Positions 44,331 through 53,251 of a stretch of DNA of 64,000 nucleotides are shown here, piece after piece (positions within the stretch are counted from its first letter, which is position 1; each line of letters opens with the position of its first letter). The notes beneath the pieces are model-generated. The model did no database searches, was not told where the DNA came from, and was given only the letters and a program-made list of their open reading frames with translations. The stretch comes from Metarhizobium sp964253915 (GTDB lineage: Bacteria > Pseudomonadota > Alphaproteobacteria > Rhizobiales > Rhizobiaceae). Where the stretch lies: NCBI RefSeq assembly GCF_964253915.1, contig NZ_CAXUSG020000007.1, positions 255,363 to 319,362 on the forward strand. Reading direction: 5' to 3'. A program made the translations under genes and the position numbers.

Positions 44331-45796
44331 TGCCTGCGCTCCTCCAAAGCCTTTCTGACTTCCGCATGATCGGAAAACGGCAGCGTCACGGCGCCCACCG
44401 TCTGCCCCTCTTCATGCCCCTTGCCGGCAACGATCAGCGTGTCGCCGGCCTCGAGCAGGGCAACGGCATGGCGGATCGCCTCGGCACGGTCGCCGATCTC
44501 GGTGGCGCAGGGTGCCGCCGCCATGATCTCCGACCGGATGGTCGCCGGCTCTTCCGAGCGCGGATTGTCGTCGGTTACGATCACCACATCGGCGAGCCGG
44601 CAGGCGATTTCGCCCATGATCGGCCGCTTGCCCTTGTCGCGGTCGCCGCCGCAGCCGAACACCACGACGACGCGGCCGGTTGTGAAGGGCCGCACCGAAG
44701 CGAGCACGTTCTGCAGCGCATCCGGCTTGTGGGCGTAGTCGACATAGGCAAGTGCCCCGTTGCCGGCATGGCCGACCAGTTCCAGCCGCCCGGACGCGCC
44801 CTTGAGCTTGCCCAGCGCCGCCATGGCATCGGCCGGCGCAACGCCGGTCGAAATCGCCAGTCCGGCGGCAACCAGCGCGTTGGCGATCTGGAAATCGCCG
44901 GCGAGCGGAATATGCACTTCGAAAATCTCGTCGCCGTGATGCACCTCGGCGACCTGCTTGTGGCGGAAATGCTCGACACGCTTCAAGCTGAGGAAGCTGC
45001 CCTGGCGGCCAACGGTGCGCACATCGTGGCGGGCAGCCGTCGCCACCCGGATCGCTTCCGCCGACCACGGATCGTCGGCGAAGATCACCGCCGGCGAGCC
45101 CTTCGGCAACAGCGTATCGAACAGCCGCATCTTCGCCGCCATGTAGTTTTCCATGGTCGGGTGATAGTCCATGTGGTCGCGACCGAGATTGGTGAAGGCA
45201 GCGGCCGACAGATGCACGCCGTCCAGCCGGCTCTGGTCGAGGCCATGGCTGGAGGCCTCCATTGCCGCATGCGTCACGCCGGCGCCGGCAAGCTCAGCCA
45301 GCAGCCGGTGAAGGGAAACCGGATCGGGCGTGGTCAGGGAACCGTAGTCGTCGCGGCCCGGAGCAATGACGCCCGTGGTGCCGATCTGCGCCGCAGCCCG
45401 GCCGGCGCCTGCCCAGATCTGCCGCGTGAAGGAAACGACGGAGGTCTTGCCGGCGGTGCCGGTCACGGCGACCATGGTCTGCGGCTGTGCGCCAAAAAAG
45501 CGGGCGGCGGCCAGCGCCAGGAAGCGCCGCGGCTCGGCAACGGAAAGAACCGGCACATCGGCGCTGTCCGCGCCATGTCCAGCCTCGGCAATCACGGCAA
45601 CGGCACCGCGGGCGATGGCGTCGCCGATGAAGCGGGCACCGTTCGCCTTGCTGCCGGCAAGCGCCACGAAAAGGCTGCCGGGTTTGACGGCGCGGCTGTC
45701 GGCGGTCAGATCCGCCACGGCGATGTCACCGGCCTTGCCTTGGAGTTCAGTTGAGAGTTCCGGAAAATCGGCTCCGGCCAGTTCGCGCAGTTTCAT
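44327..45796 (-). CDS. murE: UDP-MurNAc-L-Ala-D-Glu:meso-diaminopimelate ligase
   Basis: Adds meso-diaminopimelate to the stem peptide. The 489 residues include LTADSRAVKPGSLFVAL, the ATP loop VTGTAGKTSVVSFTRQI (Ala in place of the common Asn), MEASSHGLDQSRLDG, NLGRDHMDYH, and the DNPR motif (TDDNPRSE) that selects diaminopimelate over lysine. The ATG at 45796 gives MKLRELAGAD, the standard N-terminus; an open frame of 61 more codons runs into ftsI and is rejected. Confidence 0.97.
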   Translation of the reverse strand: MKLRELAGADFPELSTELQGKAGDIAVADLTADSRAVKPGSLFVALAGSKANGARFIGDAIARGAVAVIAEAGHGADSADVPVLSVAEPRRFLALAAARFFGAQPQTMVAVTGTAGKTSVVSFTRQIWAGAGRAAAQIGTTGVIAPGRDDYGSLTTPDPVSLHRLLAELAGAGVTHAAMEASSHGLDQSRLDGVHLSAAAFTNLGRDHMDYHPTMENYMAAKMRLFDTLLPKGSPAVIFADDPWSAEAIRVATAARHDVRTVGRQGSFLSLKRVEHFRHKQVAEVHHGDEIFEVHIPLAGDFQIANALVAAGLAISTGVAPADAMAALGKLKGASGRLELVGHAGNGALAYVDYAHKPDALQNVLASVRPFTTGRVVVVFGCGGDRDKGKRPIMGEIACRLADVVIVTDDNPRSEEPATIRSEIMAAAPCATEIGDRAEAIRHAVALLEAGDTLIVAGKGHEEGQTVGAVTLPFSDHAEVRKALEERRH

Positions 45797-45863
45797 CGGA
45801 TATGCTTTTCTGTCCCTTGCGTCGCGCACCCCACGCGAATCGCTCGCCGCCATTCTTTCCCAC

Positions 45864-47612
45864 TCAATAAGACTGCAGCAAGGCAGTACCGCCATCACCA
45901 AACTGCGGCTGGACGCCCAGAAGCGGTGCTGCACGACGAATGATGTCGCGCACCATCGGTGCCGCCGTATAGGATGCAATCGTGCCGCCGCCCTCGCCGC
46001 TACGCGGCTCGTCGCAGAAGGACAGGACGACGTAGCGCGGATTGCCCATCGGGAAGGCCGCGAGGAACGCGTTGAAGTTCAGCTTGCTGTCGTAGCGGCC
46101 ATTGACCACCTTGTCGGCGGTGCCGGTCTTGCCGCCGACGTCGAAGCCGGCAACGCGGGCATTGCGGCCCGAACCGTTCACGCCGTTATATTCGAACAGG
46201 TAGCGCATATCGGCGCTGGTCTTGTCCTGGATCACCACTCTTGCGACCTCGTCGGCCTGTTCCTGGGTGCGTGGCAGGAAGGTCGGGTCGATGAGCTTGC
46301 CGCCGTTGATCAGCGCCGCACCGGCCACCGCCGTCTGCAGCGGCGTCGTGGATACGCCGTGGCCGAAGGAGATGGTGATCGAGTTGATCTTCTTCCATTC
46401 GCGCGGCTGCGACGGCATCTTCACTTCCGGCAGCTCGGTCTGCAGCTTGGTCAAGAGGCCGAGCTTGGTGAGAAACTCCTTCTGCGCCTCGATGCCGACG
46501 ACATCGGCCATTTTCGCCGTGCCGATGTTCGAGGAATACTGGAAGATTTCCGGCACGCTGAGCACCCGGTGCTTGCCGTGGAAATCCTTGATGGTGAAGC
46601 CGCCAATGCGAATGGGGAACCGGGCGTCAAAACTGTCGGTCAGCTTGACCTTGCCGGAATCGAGCGCCATCGCCGTGGTGAAGGCCTTGAAGGTCGAGCC
46701 CATCTCGAACGTACCGTTCGACATGCGGTTGAGCCAGCCTTCGGCCGCGCCCTCCAGCGGATTGTTGGGATCGAAATCCGGCGCCGACGCCATGGCCAGC
46801 ACTTCGCCGGTATTGGCGTCGATCACCACGGCACCGGCGCCCTTCGCCTTGTAGTTGGTCACCGCGTTGACGACGACATCGCGAACGATCGCCTGGACGC
46901 GCACGTCGATGGAGAGTTTTACCGGCTCCAGCGGCGTATCGCTGGTCATGCCCACGGCGGCAAGATCGGCCAGGCCCTGGTTGTCGATGAATTTTTCCAT
47001 GCCGGCAACGCCGCGGTTGTCGATGTTGACGTAACCGACGATATGCGCGGCGGTGGCACCGCCCGGATAGAAGCGGCGCTTTTCCGGACGGAAGCCGATG
47101 CCGGGGATGCCGAGTGCGAGAATCTGGCTCTGCTGCTTCGGCGTCAGCTGCCGGCGCAGCCACTGGAAATGCGACTTGGACGACAGCTTCTTGTAGGTGC
47201 CCTTGAGGTCGAGATCCGGCAGGACAGTCGCCAGCATCTCCACCGCCTCGTCGGCATCGACGATCTTGTGCGGCTCGGCATACAGCGAAACGGTGCGGAT
47301 GTCGGTGGCCAGCACTTCGCCGTTGCGGTCGAGGATATCCGGACGCGAGGCCATCAGCCGGTCGGCCGGCATGATGCTGGAAACGACTTCCGGCGAGGCC
47401 ATGCCGTATTGCACCAGGCGACCGCCGATGATGCAGTAGACCACCGAAAAGCCGGCGATGATGATGGCGACCCGGCTGCGCGCCTGATCGCTCTTCTTCT
47501 TGACGGTCCCCTGGAAAGCCGAGGATTGCGTGCTGCTGCCGGGGCGATTGTGACCGCCTGCGGAAAAATGCGCCTTGCTCTTCAGCACCATGATACGGGA
47601 AAGAAAAGACAT
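45864..47612 (-). CDS. ftsI: Septal transpeptidase FtsI (penicillin-binding protein 3)
   Basis: Class B PBP crosslinking septal peptidoglycan. The 582-residue protein has a cytoplasmic tail of about 45 residues, one TM (48-66), a pedestal domain with RPDILDRNGEVLATD, and the transpeptidase domain with the active Ser306 in STFK, SSN (360-362) and KTG (495-497). Its ATG shares one base with the ftsL stop (TGATG). It works with FtsW encoded downstream. Confidence 0.97.
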   Translation of the reverse strand: MSFLSRIMVLKSKAHFSAGGHNRPGSSTQSSAFQGTVKKKSDQARSRVAIIIAGFSVVYCIIGGRLVQYGMASPEVVSSIMPADRLMASRPDILDRNGEVLATDIRTVSLYAEPHKIVDADEAVEMLATVLPDLDLKGTYKKLSSKSHFQWLRRQLTPKQQSQILALGIPGIGFRPEKRRFYPGGATAAHIVGYVNIDNRGVAGMEKFIDNQGLADLAAVGMTSDTPLEPVKLSIDVRVQAIVRDVVVNAVTNYKAKGAGAVVIDANTGEVLAMASAPDFDPNNPLEGAAEGWLNRMSNGTFEMGSTFKAFTTAMALDSGKVKLTDSFDARFPIRIGGFTIKDFHGKHRVLSVPEIFQYSSNIGTAKMADVVGIEAQKEFLTKLGLLTKLQTELPEVKMPSQPREWKKINSITISFGHGVSTTPLQTAVAGAALINGGKLIDPTFLPRTQEQADEVARVVIQDKTSADMRYLFEYNGVNGSGRNARVAGFDVGGKTGTADKVVNGRYDSKLNFNAFLAAFPMGNPRYVVLSFCDEPRSGEGGGTIASYTAAPMVRDIIRRAAPLLGVQPQFGDGGTALLQSY

Positions 47613-47995
47613 CAGGGTTTTACCGATCCTGTTGCGATTTTGTCCGTTGCCTTGTCCTTGGCGCCTTTCGCGCCATCCTTTTCGGCCGCTTCCGTTGCCG
47701 GCACGTCGGCCTTGAGCATCGGCAGTTCCATTTCCTGGGCGATCTGGCGCGAGTCGGTCGGCACCAGCTTCAGCTCTTCGGCATAGACCGTGATCAGCTT
47801 TTCGAGCCGGTTCGGCTGCGTCAGCAGCGCCCAGTCGGCCCGCAGCAGATCGATCGTATCCCGCTCCAGCTTGATTTCGGCTTCCAGGCGCTTGACCTCG
47901 TCGAGCTTCAACTCGGCGCGATGCTTGATGGAATAGGTCACCGTGGCGGTCACGGTCATGACGGCGATCAGAACGATGTCAAAGGTGCGCAGCAT
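47612..47995 (-). CDS. ftsL: Cell division protein FtsL
   Basis: A 127-residue bitopic divisome protein with a TM at about residues 5-22 and a coiled coil (about 25-60, heptads around KLDEVKRLEAEIKLERDTIDLLR) followed by LTQPNRLEKL, the typical FtsL/LptD-like ending of the coil. The C-terminal 35 residues are a charged Ala/Lys tail. I chose the ATG at 47995 (MLRTFDIVL) because GGAGG is 8 bases upstream; a TTG at 48010 is possible. Position between rsmH and ftsI confirms the identity despite low sequence conservation. Confidence 0.92.
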   Translation of the reverse strand: MLRTFDIVLIAVMTVTATVTYSIKHRAELKLDEVKRLEAEIKLERDTIDLLRADWALLTQPNRLEKLITVYAEELKLVPTDSRQIAQEMELPMLKADVPATEAAEKDGAKGAKDKATDKIATGSVKP

Positions 47996-47999
47996 CGGT

Positions 48000-49028
48000 T
48001 CAGCCTCCAATCTTTCCTAGGCTCGTCAGGTTGGGGAGATCGAAGATCGAAAGGTCTTCCGTTTCGGCCGGGGCCAACGTGCGGCTACCGGCGCGCAGCT
48101 TTGCCGAGCGCGCCCGCGGATTGAGGTCCGCTTCCTCGTCGCTGGCGGCCACCATCGACTTGCCGACGGGATCGAAGGTCGCCGCCCGCTCATGCACCAT
48201 CGGCATGTGGCGGGAGCCGGAGGCCTTGCCGGAACGATCGGAGAAGAATTTCTTGACGATGCGGTCTTCCAGCGAATGGAAGGTGACGACGACGAGGCGC
48301 CCACCGGGCTTCAGCGCCCGTTCGGCGGCAAGCAGCGCCTGCGCCAGCTCGCCAAGCTCGTCATTGACATAGACGCGCAGCGCCTGGAACACCCGCGTTG
48401 CCGGATGGATCTTGTCCTTGGCCTTGCGCGGGGTGACGATCTCGATCAGGCCGGCAAGGTCGCGCGTCGTCTGGAACGGTTCGCTGGCACGCTTCTTCTC
48501 GATGGCGCGGGCAATACGGCCCGCCTGCTTTTCCTCGCCGAGGAAACCGAAGATGCGGATGAGGTCGGACACCTTGGCGCGGTTGACGACATCGGCAGCG
48601 GAAACGCCCGATGCCGACATGCGCATGTCGAGCGGCCCGTTCTTCTGGAAGGAAAAACCGCGCTCTGCCTCGTCGATCTGCATGGAGGAGACGCCGATGT
48701 CGAGCACGACGCCGTCAAGCCCGCCGGCGGGCGCGTGGTTGGCAAGCCGGGAAAATTCCGAATGGATCAGGGAGAGACGGCCATTGCTTGCAGCGACCAA
48801 TGCCTGGCCGCCGGCAATCGCCGTCGGATCGCGATCGAGCGCGATCACATCGGCACCGGCATTCAGGATCGCCGAGGTATAGCCGCCGGCGCCGAAGGTG
48901 CCGTCGAGGATGACCTTGCCGGGAGCCGGCTCGAGTGCTGCCAAAACCTCATTCAGAAGAACCGGAATGTGGCGAACCGGTCCGCCATCGGCTTCAGAAA
49001 CAGATCCTCCGCCAAGATTCGCCACCAT
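48000..49028 (-). CDS. rsmH: 16S rRNA (cytosine-1402-N4)-methyltransferase
   Basis: Methylates C1402 in the ribosomal P site (formerly MraW). The 342 residues contain HIPVLLNEVLAAL, DGTFGAGGYTSAIL (SAM motif I), VIALDRDPTAIAGG, LDIGVSSMQIDEAERGFSF, PATRVFQALRVYVNDEL and VVTFHSLEDRIVKKFF. The ATG at 49028 starts after the mraZ stop by 14 bases; a much longer frame running through mraZ is a shadow and is rejected. The long linker with SEADGGPVRH before the core is normal. Confidence 0.97.
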   Translation of the reverse strand: MVANLGGGSVSEADGGPVRHIPVLLNEVLAALEPAPGKVILDGTFGAGGYTSAILNAGADVIALDRDPTAIAGGQALVAASNGRLSLIHSEFSRLANHAPAGGLDGVVLDIGVSSMQIDEAERGFSFQKNGPLDMRMSASGVSAADVVNRAKVSDLIRIFGFLGEEKQAGRIARAIEKKRASEPFQTTRDLAGLIEIVTPRKAKDKIHPATRVFQALRVYVNDELGELAQALLAAERALKPGGRLVVVTFHSLEDRIVKKFFSDRSGKASGSRHMPMVHERAATFDPVGKSMVAASDEEADLNPRARSAKLRAGSRTLAPAETEDLSIFDLPNLTSLGKIGG

Positions 49029-49042
49029 TCCGTTTCCCCGTC

Positions 49043-49483
49043 TTAATTGGGTCGCATTCCTTTCAGTTTGCGTCCCTCTCGCGCAGCCTGCTGCGTCTCC
49101 TGGAAGACCGTCGGCTGCCAAAGCTGAAAATGATCCGCCCGCCCGACAAATGTCACCTCGGTGGTGATACCGGTGAAATCGCGGATGAAATCCGTGACCA
49201 TCAGCCGCCCCTCGGCATCGAGCTTCATGAAGACCCCGCCCCCGTGAATGAGGAGCGACATCTCGTTGGCATCCGGCGAAAAAGGATCTTCCGCCGAAAT
49301 CTGGCGCTCGAAACGATCGAGCACATCCGGGCCCCCGACACTGATCGCCGGAAACACAAAATCCTGGAAGCAATAAAGCTCCTGGATGTTCCGCTGCGCC
49401 AAAACCGACCGGAACACGGAAGGCACGGACACCCGCCCCTTCGCGTCGATCTTGCTGGTCACGTTGGAAAGGAAACGGTTCAT
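49043..49483 (-). CDS. mraZ: Transcriptional regulator MraZ
   Basis: DNA-binding protein of the AbrB/SpoVT fold that represses its own division-cluster promoter in E. coli. The 146 residues hold two SpoVT-AbrB repeats with the paired DxxxR-type motifs DAKGRVSVP (about 13-21) and DAEGRLMVT (about 93-101). The ATG at 49483 gives the standard MNRFLSNVTSKID. It is the first gene of the cluster; four TGGG repeats 177-210 bases upstream are candidate binding sites. Confidence 0.97.
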   Translation of the reverse strand: MNRFLSNVTSKIDAKGRVSVPSVFRSVLAQRNIQELYCFQDFVFPAISVGGPDVLDRFERQISAEDPFSPDANEMSLLIHGGGVFMKLDAEGRLMVTDFIRDFTGITTEVTFVGRADHFQLWQPTVFQETQQAAREGRKLKGMRPN

Positions 49484-49659
49484 GATTCGATACAGCCGTT
49501 CCCCATCGAAGGGAGCGCCGCATCCGCCCCCGAAGATACACCCTATGAAACAAAGCATTCCTCATCCGGGGAGCGGGCAGCACCCCGTCAACTCCATCCT
49601 GGAGCTGGCCTTTATTTTGCGATGAGCGGGCGTCAAATCGCCCTTGAGCAGTGTGCATT

Positions 49660-49693
49660 TGGGATAACATGGGACCATATGGGCGTCAATGGG
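49660..49693 (+). promoter_or_regulatory. Probable MraZ operator: four TGGG repeats, 10-bp period
   Basis: TGGG occurs at 49660, 49670, 49680 and 49690, exactly one helical turn apart (TGGGATAACA, TGGGACCATA, TGGGCGTCAA, TGGGAACTGG). E. coli MraZ is known to bind TGGGN direct repeats separated by 5 bases, which is the same 10-bp period. Here the repeats read TGGG on the strand opposite to mraZ (CCCA on the coding strand). A candidate promoter overlaps them, which would fit autorepression. Confidence 0.78.
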
Positions 49694-49760
49694 AACTGGC
49701 CGCCGACACCCGTGACAGCGTCAAACGTTTATAAGCCGTTAAGTTTAATGAATCGTTATA

Positions 49761-49782
49761 AAACCCCGGCCCTGCGGGGTTT
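49761..49782 (-). terminator. Terminator-like hairpin between rnpB and mraZ
   Basis: AAACCCCG (49761-49768), a 6-base loop, CGGGGTTT (49775-49782). On the minus strand it is followed by TATAAC, giving a weak TTTTATAA tail. It would stop readthrough from rnpB toward the division cluster. Confidence 0.5.
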
Positions 49783-49898
49783 GGCGGGCAATAGGCACAG
49801 AAACGGTCAATCGCTCGCCAATGAAGAAAAAGCGTTGCAAAACCAACGATTTGATTGAAATTTCCGTGAATTCCGGAAAAATATCAGGGGTAAAAAAT

Positions 49899-50328
49899 TG
49901 CCAGTTGGCCTGTAAGCCGGGTTCTGTATGGCTCCGGTTGTGACACCGGTGCGTGGCAGCCATTCCTCTGGGACAGGACTTGCGCCCTGCCTCTCGCAAC
50001 CCACCCGGATGACCGGCCCGGAAACGGGCTGTAACGCTTGCGCGCCCACGTCATCCCTATTCGGTCTTGCTCCCGGTGGGGTTTACCATGCCGCCCCTGT
50101 CGCCAGGCGCGCGGTGGGCTCTTACCCCACCCTTTCACCCTTACCCCGCCGGCTTTGGCGTCGCTGTCGACGACGCAAAAGCAGGCGGGGCGGTTTCCTT
50201 TCTGTGGCACTTTCCCTGGGGTCGCCCCCGCCGGACGTTATCCGGCACCGTGTTTCCGTGGAGCCCGGACTTTCCTCACCCTACCGCCTTTCGGCATTGG
50301 TAAAGCGCGGCTGCCCGGCCAACTGGCA
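49899..50328 (-). ncRNA. rnpB: RNase P catalytic RNA
   Basis: RNA subunit of RNase P, which trims the 5' leader of tRNA precursors. On the minus strand the 5' end GCCAGTTGGCC (50317-50328 region) pairs with the 3' end GGCCAACTGGCA (49899-49910) to form helix P1. The universal P4 elements are present: GAGGAAAGTCCGGGC (50263-50277) and ACAGAACCCGGCTTAC (49912-49927). The fold is the type A bacterial form, about 430 bases. Ends are set by P1 and may be off by several bases; a T-rich run follows the 3' end. Confidence 0.95.
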
Positions 50329-50386
50329 GGGGGTCAATAGCCGAGAGCGGCATGGAATGCCACCGAAATATGCACGCTATCGCGTG

Positions 50387-51577
50387 TCAAAGAAATTCCG
50401 GTTTGAAATCCGTCGCATAGGCGCCGTCGCTGATTCGATTTCCGAGCATCAGCTCCGCCCCCAGCCGGCCGATCTCGTCCGAGCTCTTGGCCGAGGCACC
50501 ACAACCGCCCGTCAGCACGGCGATGCGCGGCGAAGAGGTGAACCCGATTGCCGGATAGCCGCTCGGCGGAAACGAGGTGACGCAGGACGCGGTGGAAATC
50601 GATCGCACCGCCAAATCGGGGATGATCTCGCCCATGATGCGCACGAGGTGATCGCGGGCAAAGGCACGGCCGTCGGTGCGGAACCAGTCGCGAATGTCCG
50701 GCTCGGTGTGCAGTTGCAAATTGTCCGGGTCGCCGCCGATCTTCGCATAGATCCTGCCGTCGGGATACCGGATCGGCGGCAGCATGTAGATGCCGTCGCG
50801 TGGGTCCGCAGGCTCGCTGATCAACGACGGCATCGCAGCGAGCCGCATGGCCTCGGCCTCGTCGACCTCAAAGAAGACGATCGTGCGACCGTAAACCGTC
50901 ATGGCAAGCCGATCCGGCAAGAGTCTCTCCGCAATCGAAAATCCACCCGCCGCCACCAGCACCTTTTCGGCGCTGTAACTGCGCCCCGTATCGGTGACGA
51001 CCTCGACGTGATCGCCGCGATCATGCGTCGAAACAGCAGTCTCGCGGATGACGGCAGCACCTGCCTTTTCCGCCAGTAGAGACTGCGCCTTTACCAACCC
51101 TCGCGGACTGATGTGCCCGGCATTGCGCGCTTCGTGCACACCTTCGCTACCATCGGCAAAGGCAAAGAATGGAAACCGCTCGGCCAGCGCCGCATCGTCG
51201 AGAATATCGATCTCGACGCCGAGCGCGGCGGCAGCCTCCACGACGTTGGCGATATAGGCGCCGCCGTTGCTGCGCTTCTGGCCGGCGATGAGGCAGCCGG
51301 CGGGCGTGTAGAAATCGATGCCGCTCTGCTCGGCAATCTGGGCATAGCGGGCAATCGAACGATTGGCGAGGCGCGCCCAGTCGGCATCCTTGTCGATGGT
51401 ACGGGTAATCCGGCCCTCGTCGTAATGACTGGCGAAAACGCCGCGATGGCCCTGCCGCTCGGCAGGCTCATCCGGGCCGAGCACGGCGACACCGTCTGAC
51501 TGCAGCGCCAGGTGACGGGCGGCAGCGGCACCCATCATGCCGCGACCGATCACGAGAACTTTGAAATCCGCCGCCAT
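50387..51577 (-). CDS. FAD-dependent oxidoreductase, DAO / sarcosine-oxidase-like family
   Basis: A 396-residue flavoprotein of the D-amino-acid-oxidase family, most like monomeric sarcosine/N-methyltryptophan oxidases. The FAD motif VIGRGMMGAAAARHLA is at the N-terminus, then the arginine-rich ITRTIDKD segment, AGHISPRGLVKA, LVAAGGFS, and a C-terminal TGGCGASAKSS region in place of the usual GFSGHG(F/M)K. The substrate is unknown and the Cys for covalent FAD is not assured. Two ATGs (51577 and 51586) are possible; AAGGGG is better spaced for 51577. It stands alone upstream of rnpB. Confidence 0.85.
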   Translation of the reverse strand: MAADFKVLVIGRGMMGAAAARHLALQSDGVAVLGPDEPAERQGHRGVFASHYDEGRITRTIDKDADWARLANRSIARYAQIAEQSGIDFYTPAGCLIAGQKRSNGGAYIANVVEAAAALGVEIDILDDAALAERFPFFAFADGSEGVHEARNAGHISPRGLVKAQSLLAEKAGAAVIRETAVSTHDRGDHVEVVTDTGRSYSAEKVLVAAGGFSIAERLLPDRLAMTVYGRTIVFFEVDEAEAMRLAAMPSLISEPADPRDGIYMLPPIRYPDGRIYAKIGGDPDNLQLHTEPDIRDWFRTDGRAFARDHLVRIMGEIIPDLAVRSISTASCVTSFPPSGYPAIGFTSSPRIAVLTGGCGASAKSSDEIGRLGAELMLGNRISDGAYATDFKPEFL

Positions 51578-51698
51578 GATCGCCATCCCCTTCAACGCCT
51601 GAAAGGCAAGCGATAGCATGACGGCGGGATTGCCGCATTACTTGAAGTCGGGACGAAAACGATTCATCCCCAGGCACTTACGGGACGCATTGGAAATA

Positions 51699-52223
51699 TC
51701 AGTCGATCAGCGACTGCACCTTGCCGCAATAGCGCTTCGACACCGGATTCATGCGCTTGGCGGCATGGCCGGCATTGTATTTGAGGATGGTGCTGCAGGT
51801 TTCGCCGCCACCCAATTCGTGGGCCATGGCAAGGTATTTCATGCCGAAGCGGATGTTGGTTTCCGGATCGTACAGGCCTTTGCGCGTGCCGGAATAACCC
51901 ATCATCCGCGCCGTCGCCGGTTTGATCTGCATCAGGCCGATCTCACCGGCGCTGCCGCGGGCCTTCGGGTTGAAATTACTTTCGACCCGCACCACCGCAT
52001 GCGCCAGCGCGACGGGGACGCCATACTGCCGGGCATATTTGGAAATCAGCTGCGAATAGGGACCCCTGGAAGAAAAGGATGGCGCCGGATAACCGGTCGT
52101 GCGGGTGGTCGAGGTCAGCGATATCGTCTCGACACGGGCGGGCTTCTCAGCGGCAAAAGCGCAAGAAATCCCCGACAACAGCATGCCAAGGCATGCCGCA
52201 GCAGCAAAAGTCAGTCTCGTCAT
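51699..52223 (-). CDS. Secreted SLT-domain lytic transglycosylase
   Basis: A 174-residue periplasmic lytic transglycosylase. It has a signal peptide (1-24, ending AFA), a short linker, and a compact SLT domain (about 57-172) with the catalytic Glu81 in VVRVESNFNP, AGEIGLMQIKPATARMMG, and LAMAHELGGG...LKYNAG. Relatives in rhizobia are annotated as lytic transglycosylase domain proteins. The ATG at 52223 opens the signal peptide. It is followed by no partner gene; the 257 bases upstream to the amidase stop show nothing recognisable. Confidence 0.93.
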   Translation of the reverse strand: MTRLTFAAAACLGMLLSGISCAFAAEKPARVETISLTSTTRTTGYPAPSFSSRGPYSQLISKYARQYGVPVALAHAVVRVESNFNPKARGSAGEIGLMQIKPATARMMGYSGTRKGLYDPETNIRFGMKYLAMAHELGGGETCSTILKYNAGHAAKRMNPVSKRYCGKVQSLID

Positions 52224-52480
52224 GTTTGAAGTTCTACTCCGACCCAAAGGCCTGCCGGACAGCGCGCCCACGCGTTTCGTCCTCGTGCGGATGTCCTCGG
52301 ACGGCATCGCACGGCAGCAGCACCTTATCGTTTAAATTCGCAGCCAGCCCTTCCGGCGGCTGCCGTTCACGAGGGCCGTTAGACCAGCGCAATGCGGAAA
52401 CAATAGGGAATTGCTGTGGCAGCGCAGCATTTTGCGGGAAATCGCCATTTCGGGGCGAATAAAGCCCCCCCTTCAACCGT

Positions 52481-53251
52481 TCAGTCCCGACCAAACCGCG
52501 GCAGGCCCGCAAGCAGGCGATGCAGCGTGTCGATGGTCGAGAAATCGGCGATGCCGTCGATCCGCTCCGGCCGGAAATGGCGTTGGAAAGCGTTGACGCA
52601 CCCTTCGGTCTTCTCGTCGAACGCGCCTGTGATTTCAACACCGTACCCATACATCGACAACATCGATTGCAGGGCTTCGATCGGCTGGCCGTGATCGCCG
52701 CGCTGGAAGAAACGCCCGCCCATCGCCCGCCCCGGCTCGACCCAGTGGCCGACACCCTGCCGATGCAAGGTTTCCCAGGGAAACTTTTCACCCGGATCGA
52801 CCTTGCGAACCGGGGCGATATCGGAATGCCCCAGCACCCGTTCCGGGGCGATAGCCCAACGTTGGCCGCAATCCAGACACAAATCGATGACGGCGGCAAT
52901 CTGCGCCGGCGGAAAATCCGGCAGACCGCCGGGATGACCGGCATTGGCGATCTCGATGCCGATCGAAGCGGAATTGATGTCGGTCGCCCCGCTCCAGAAA
53001 CTCTTGCCGGCATGCCAGGCACGCCGCGTCTCCGGCACGAGCTGCAGCACACGGCCGTCCTCGTGGACGAAGTAGTGGCTCGACACCTGGCTCTCGTCGC
53101 GACAGAGCCAGTCCAGTGCCCGGTCGGCACTGTCCATGCCGGTATAATGCAGGATGATCATGCTCGGCGCGCCGCCATCGGCACGTTCGCCATGGTTGGG
53201 CGAAGGCTTGACCTCCGCACCGGCATAGTCGGCAGTAAAGTGGGAGGTCAT
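52481..53251 (-). CDS. N-acetylmuramoyl-L-alanine amidase (AmpD/AmiD type) with peptidoglycan-binding domain
   Basis: Zinc amidase cutting between MurNAc and the stem peptide, for wall recycling or remodelling. The 256 residues have an Amidase_2 domain with zinc ligands His35 (ILHYTG), His142 (LGHSDIAP) and Asp152 (KVDPGEKFPW), catalytic Glu100, and a C-terminal PG_binding_1 domain (about 185-250). No signal peptide is visible, so it may act in the cytosol as AmpD does. Its ATG overlaps the stop of the upstream TerB-DnaJ gene by 4 bases. Confidence 0.92.
   Translation of the reverse strand: MTSHFTADYAGAEVKPSPNHGERADGGAPSMIILHYTGMDSADRALDWLCRDESQVSSHYFVHEDGRVLQLVPETRRAWHAGKSFWSGATDINSASIGIEIANAGHPGGLPDFPPAQIAAVIDLCLDCGQRWAIAPERVLGHSDIAPVRKVDPGEKFPWETLHRQGVGHWVEPGRAMGGRFFQRGDHGQPIEALQSMLSMYGYGVEITGAFDEKTEGCVNAFQRHFRPERIDGIADFSTIDTLHRLLAGLPRFGRD

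Larger units (their letters stand above)
49484..49898. other. Leader and promoter region of the division cluster
   Basis: This 415-base stretch between mraZ and rnpB has no gene. It holds the TGGG repeat array (49660-49693), a terminator-like hairpin (49761-49782), and three TTGACG sequences on the minus strand (at 49632-49637, 49684-49689 and 49719-49724). The middle one, with TTATCC at 49662-49667 and a 16-base spacer, is the best guess for a promoter and coincides with the repeats. The long leader before mraZ (about 170 bases) is otherwise unexplained. Confidence 0.5.

Noticed and set aside
45366..47786. 806-codon plus-strand frame over murE and ftsI
   Set aside because: Opposite to two certain genes, Arg/His/Gly-rich, with no domain.
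48000..49670. Long form of rsmH starting at 49670
   Set aside because: It would run through all of mraZ in another frame. The standard RsmH N-terminus begins at 49028.
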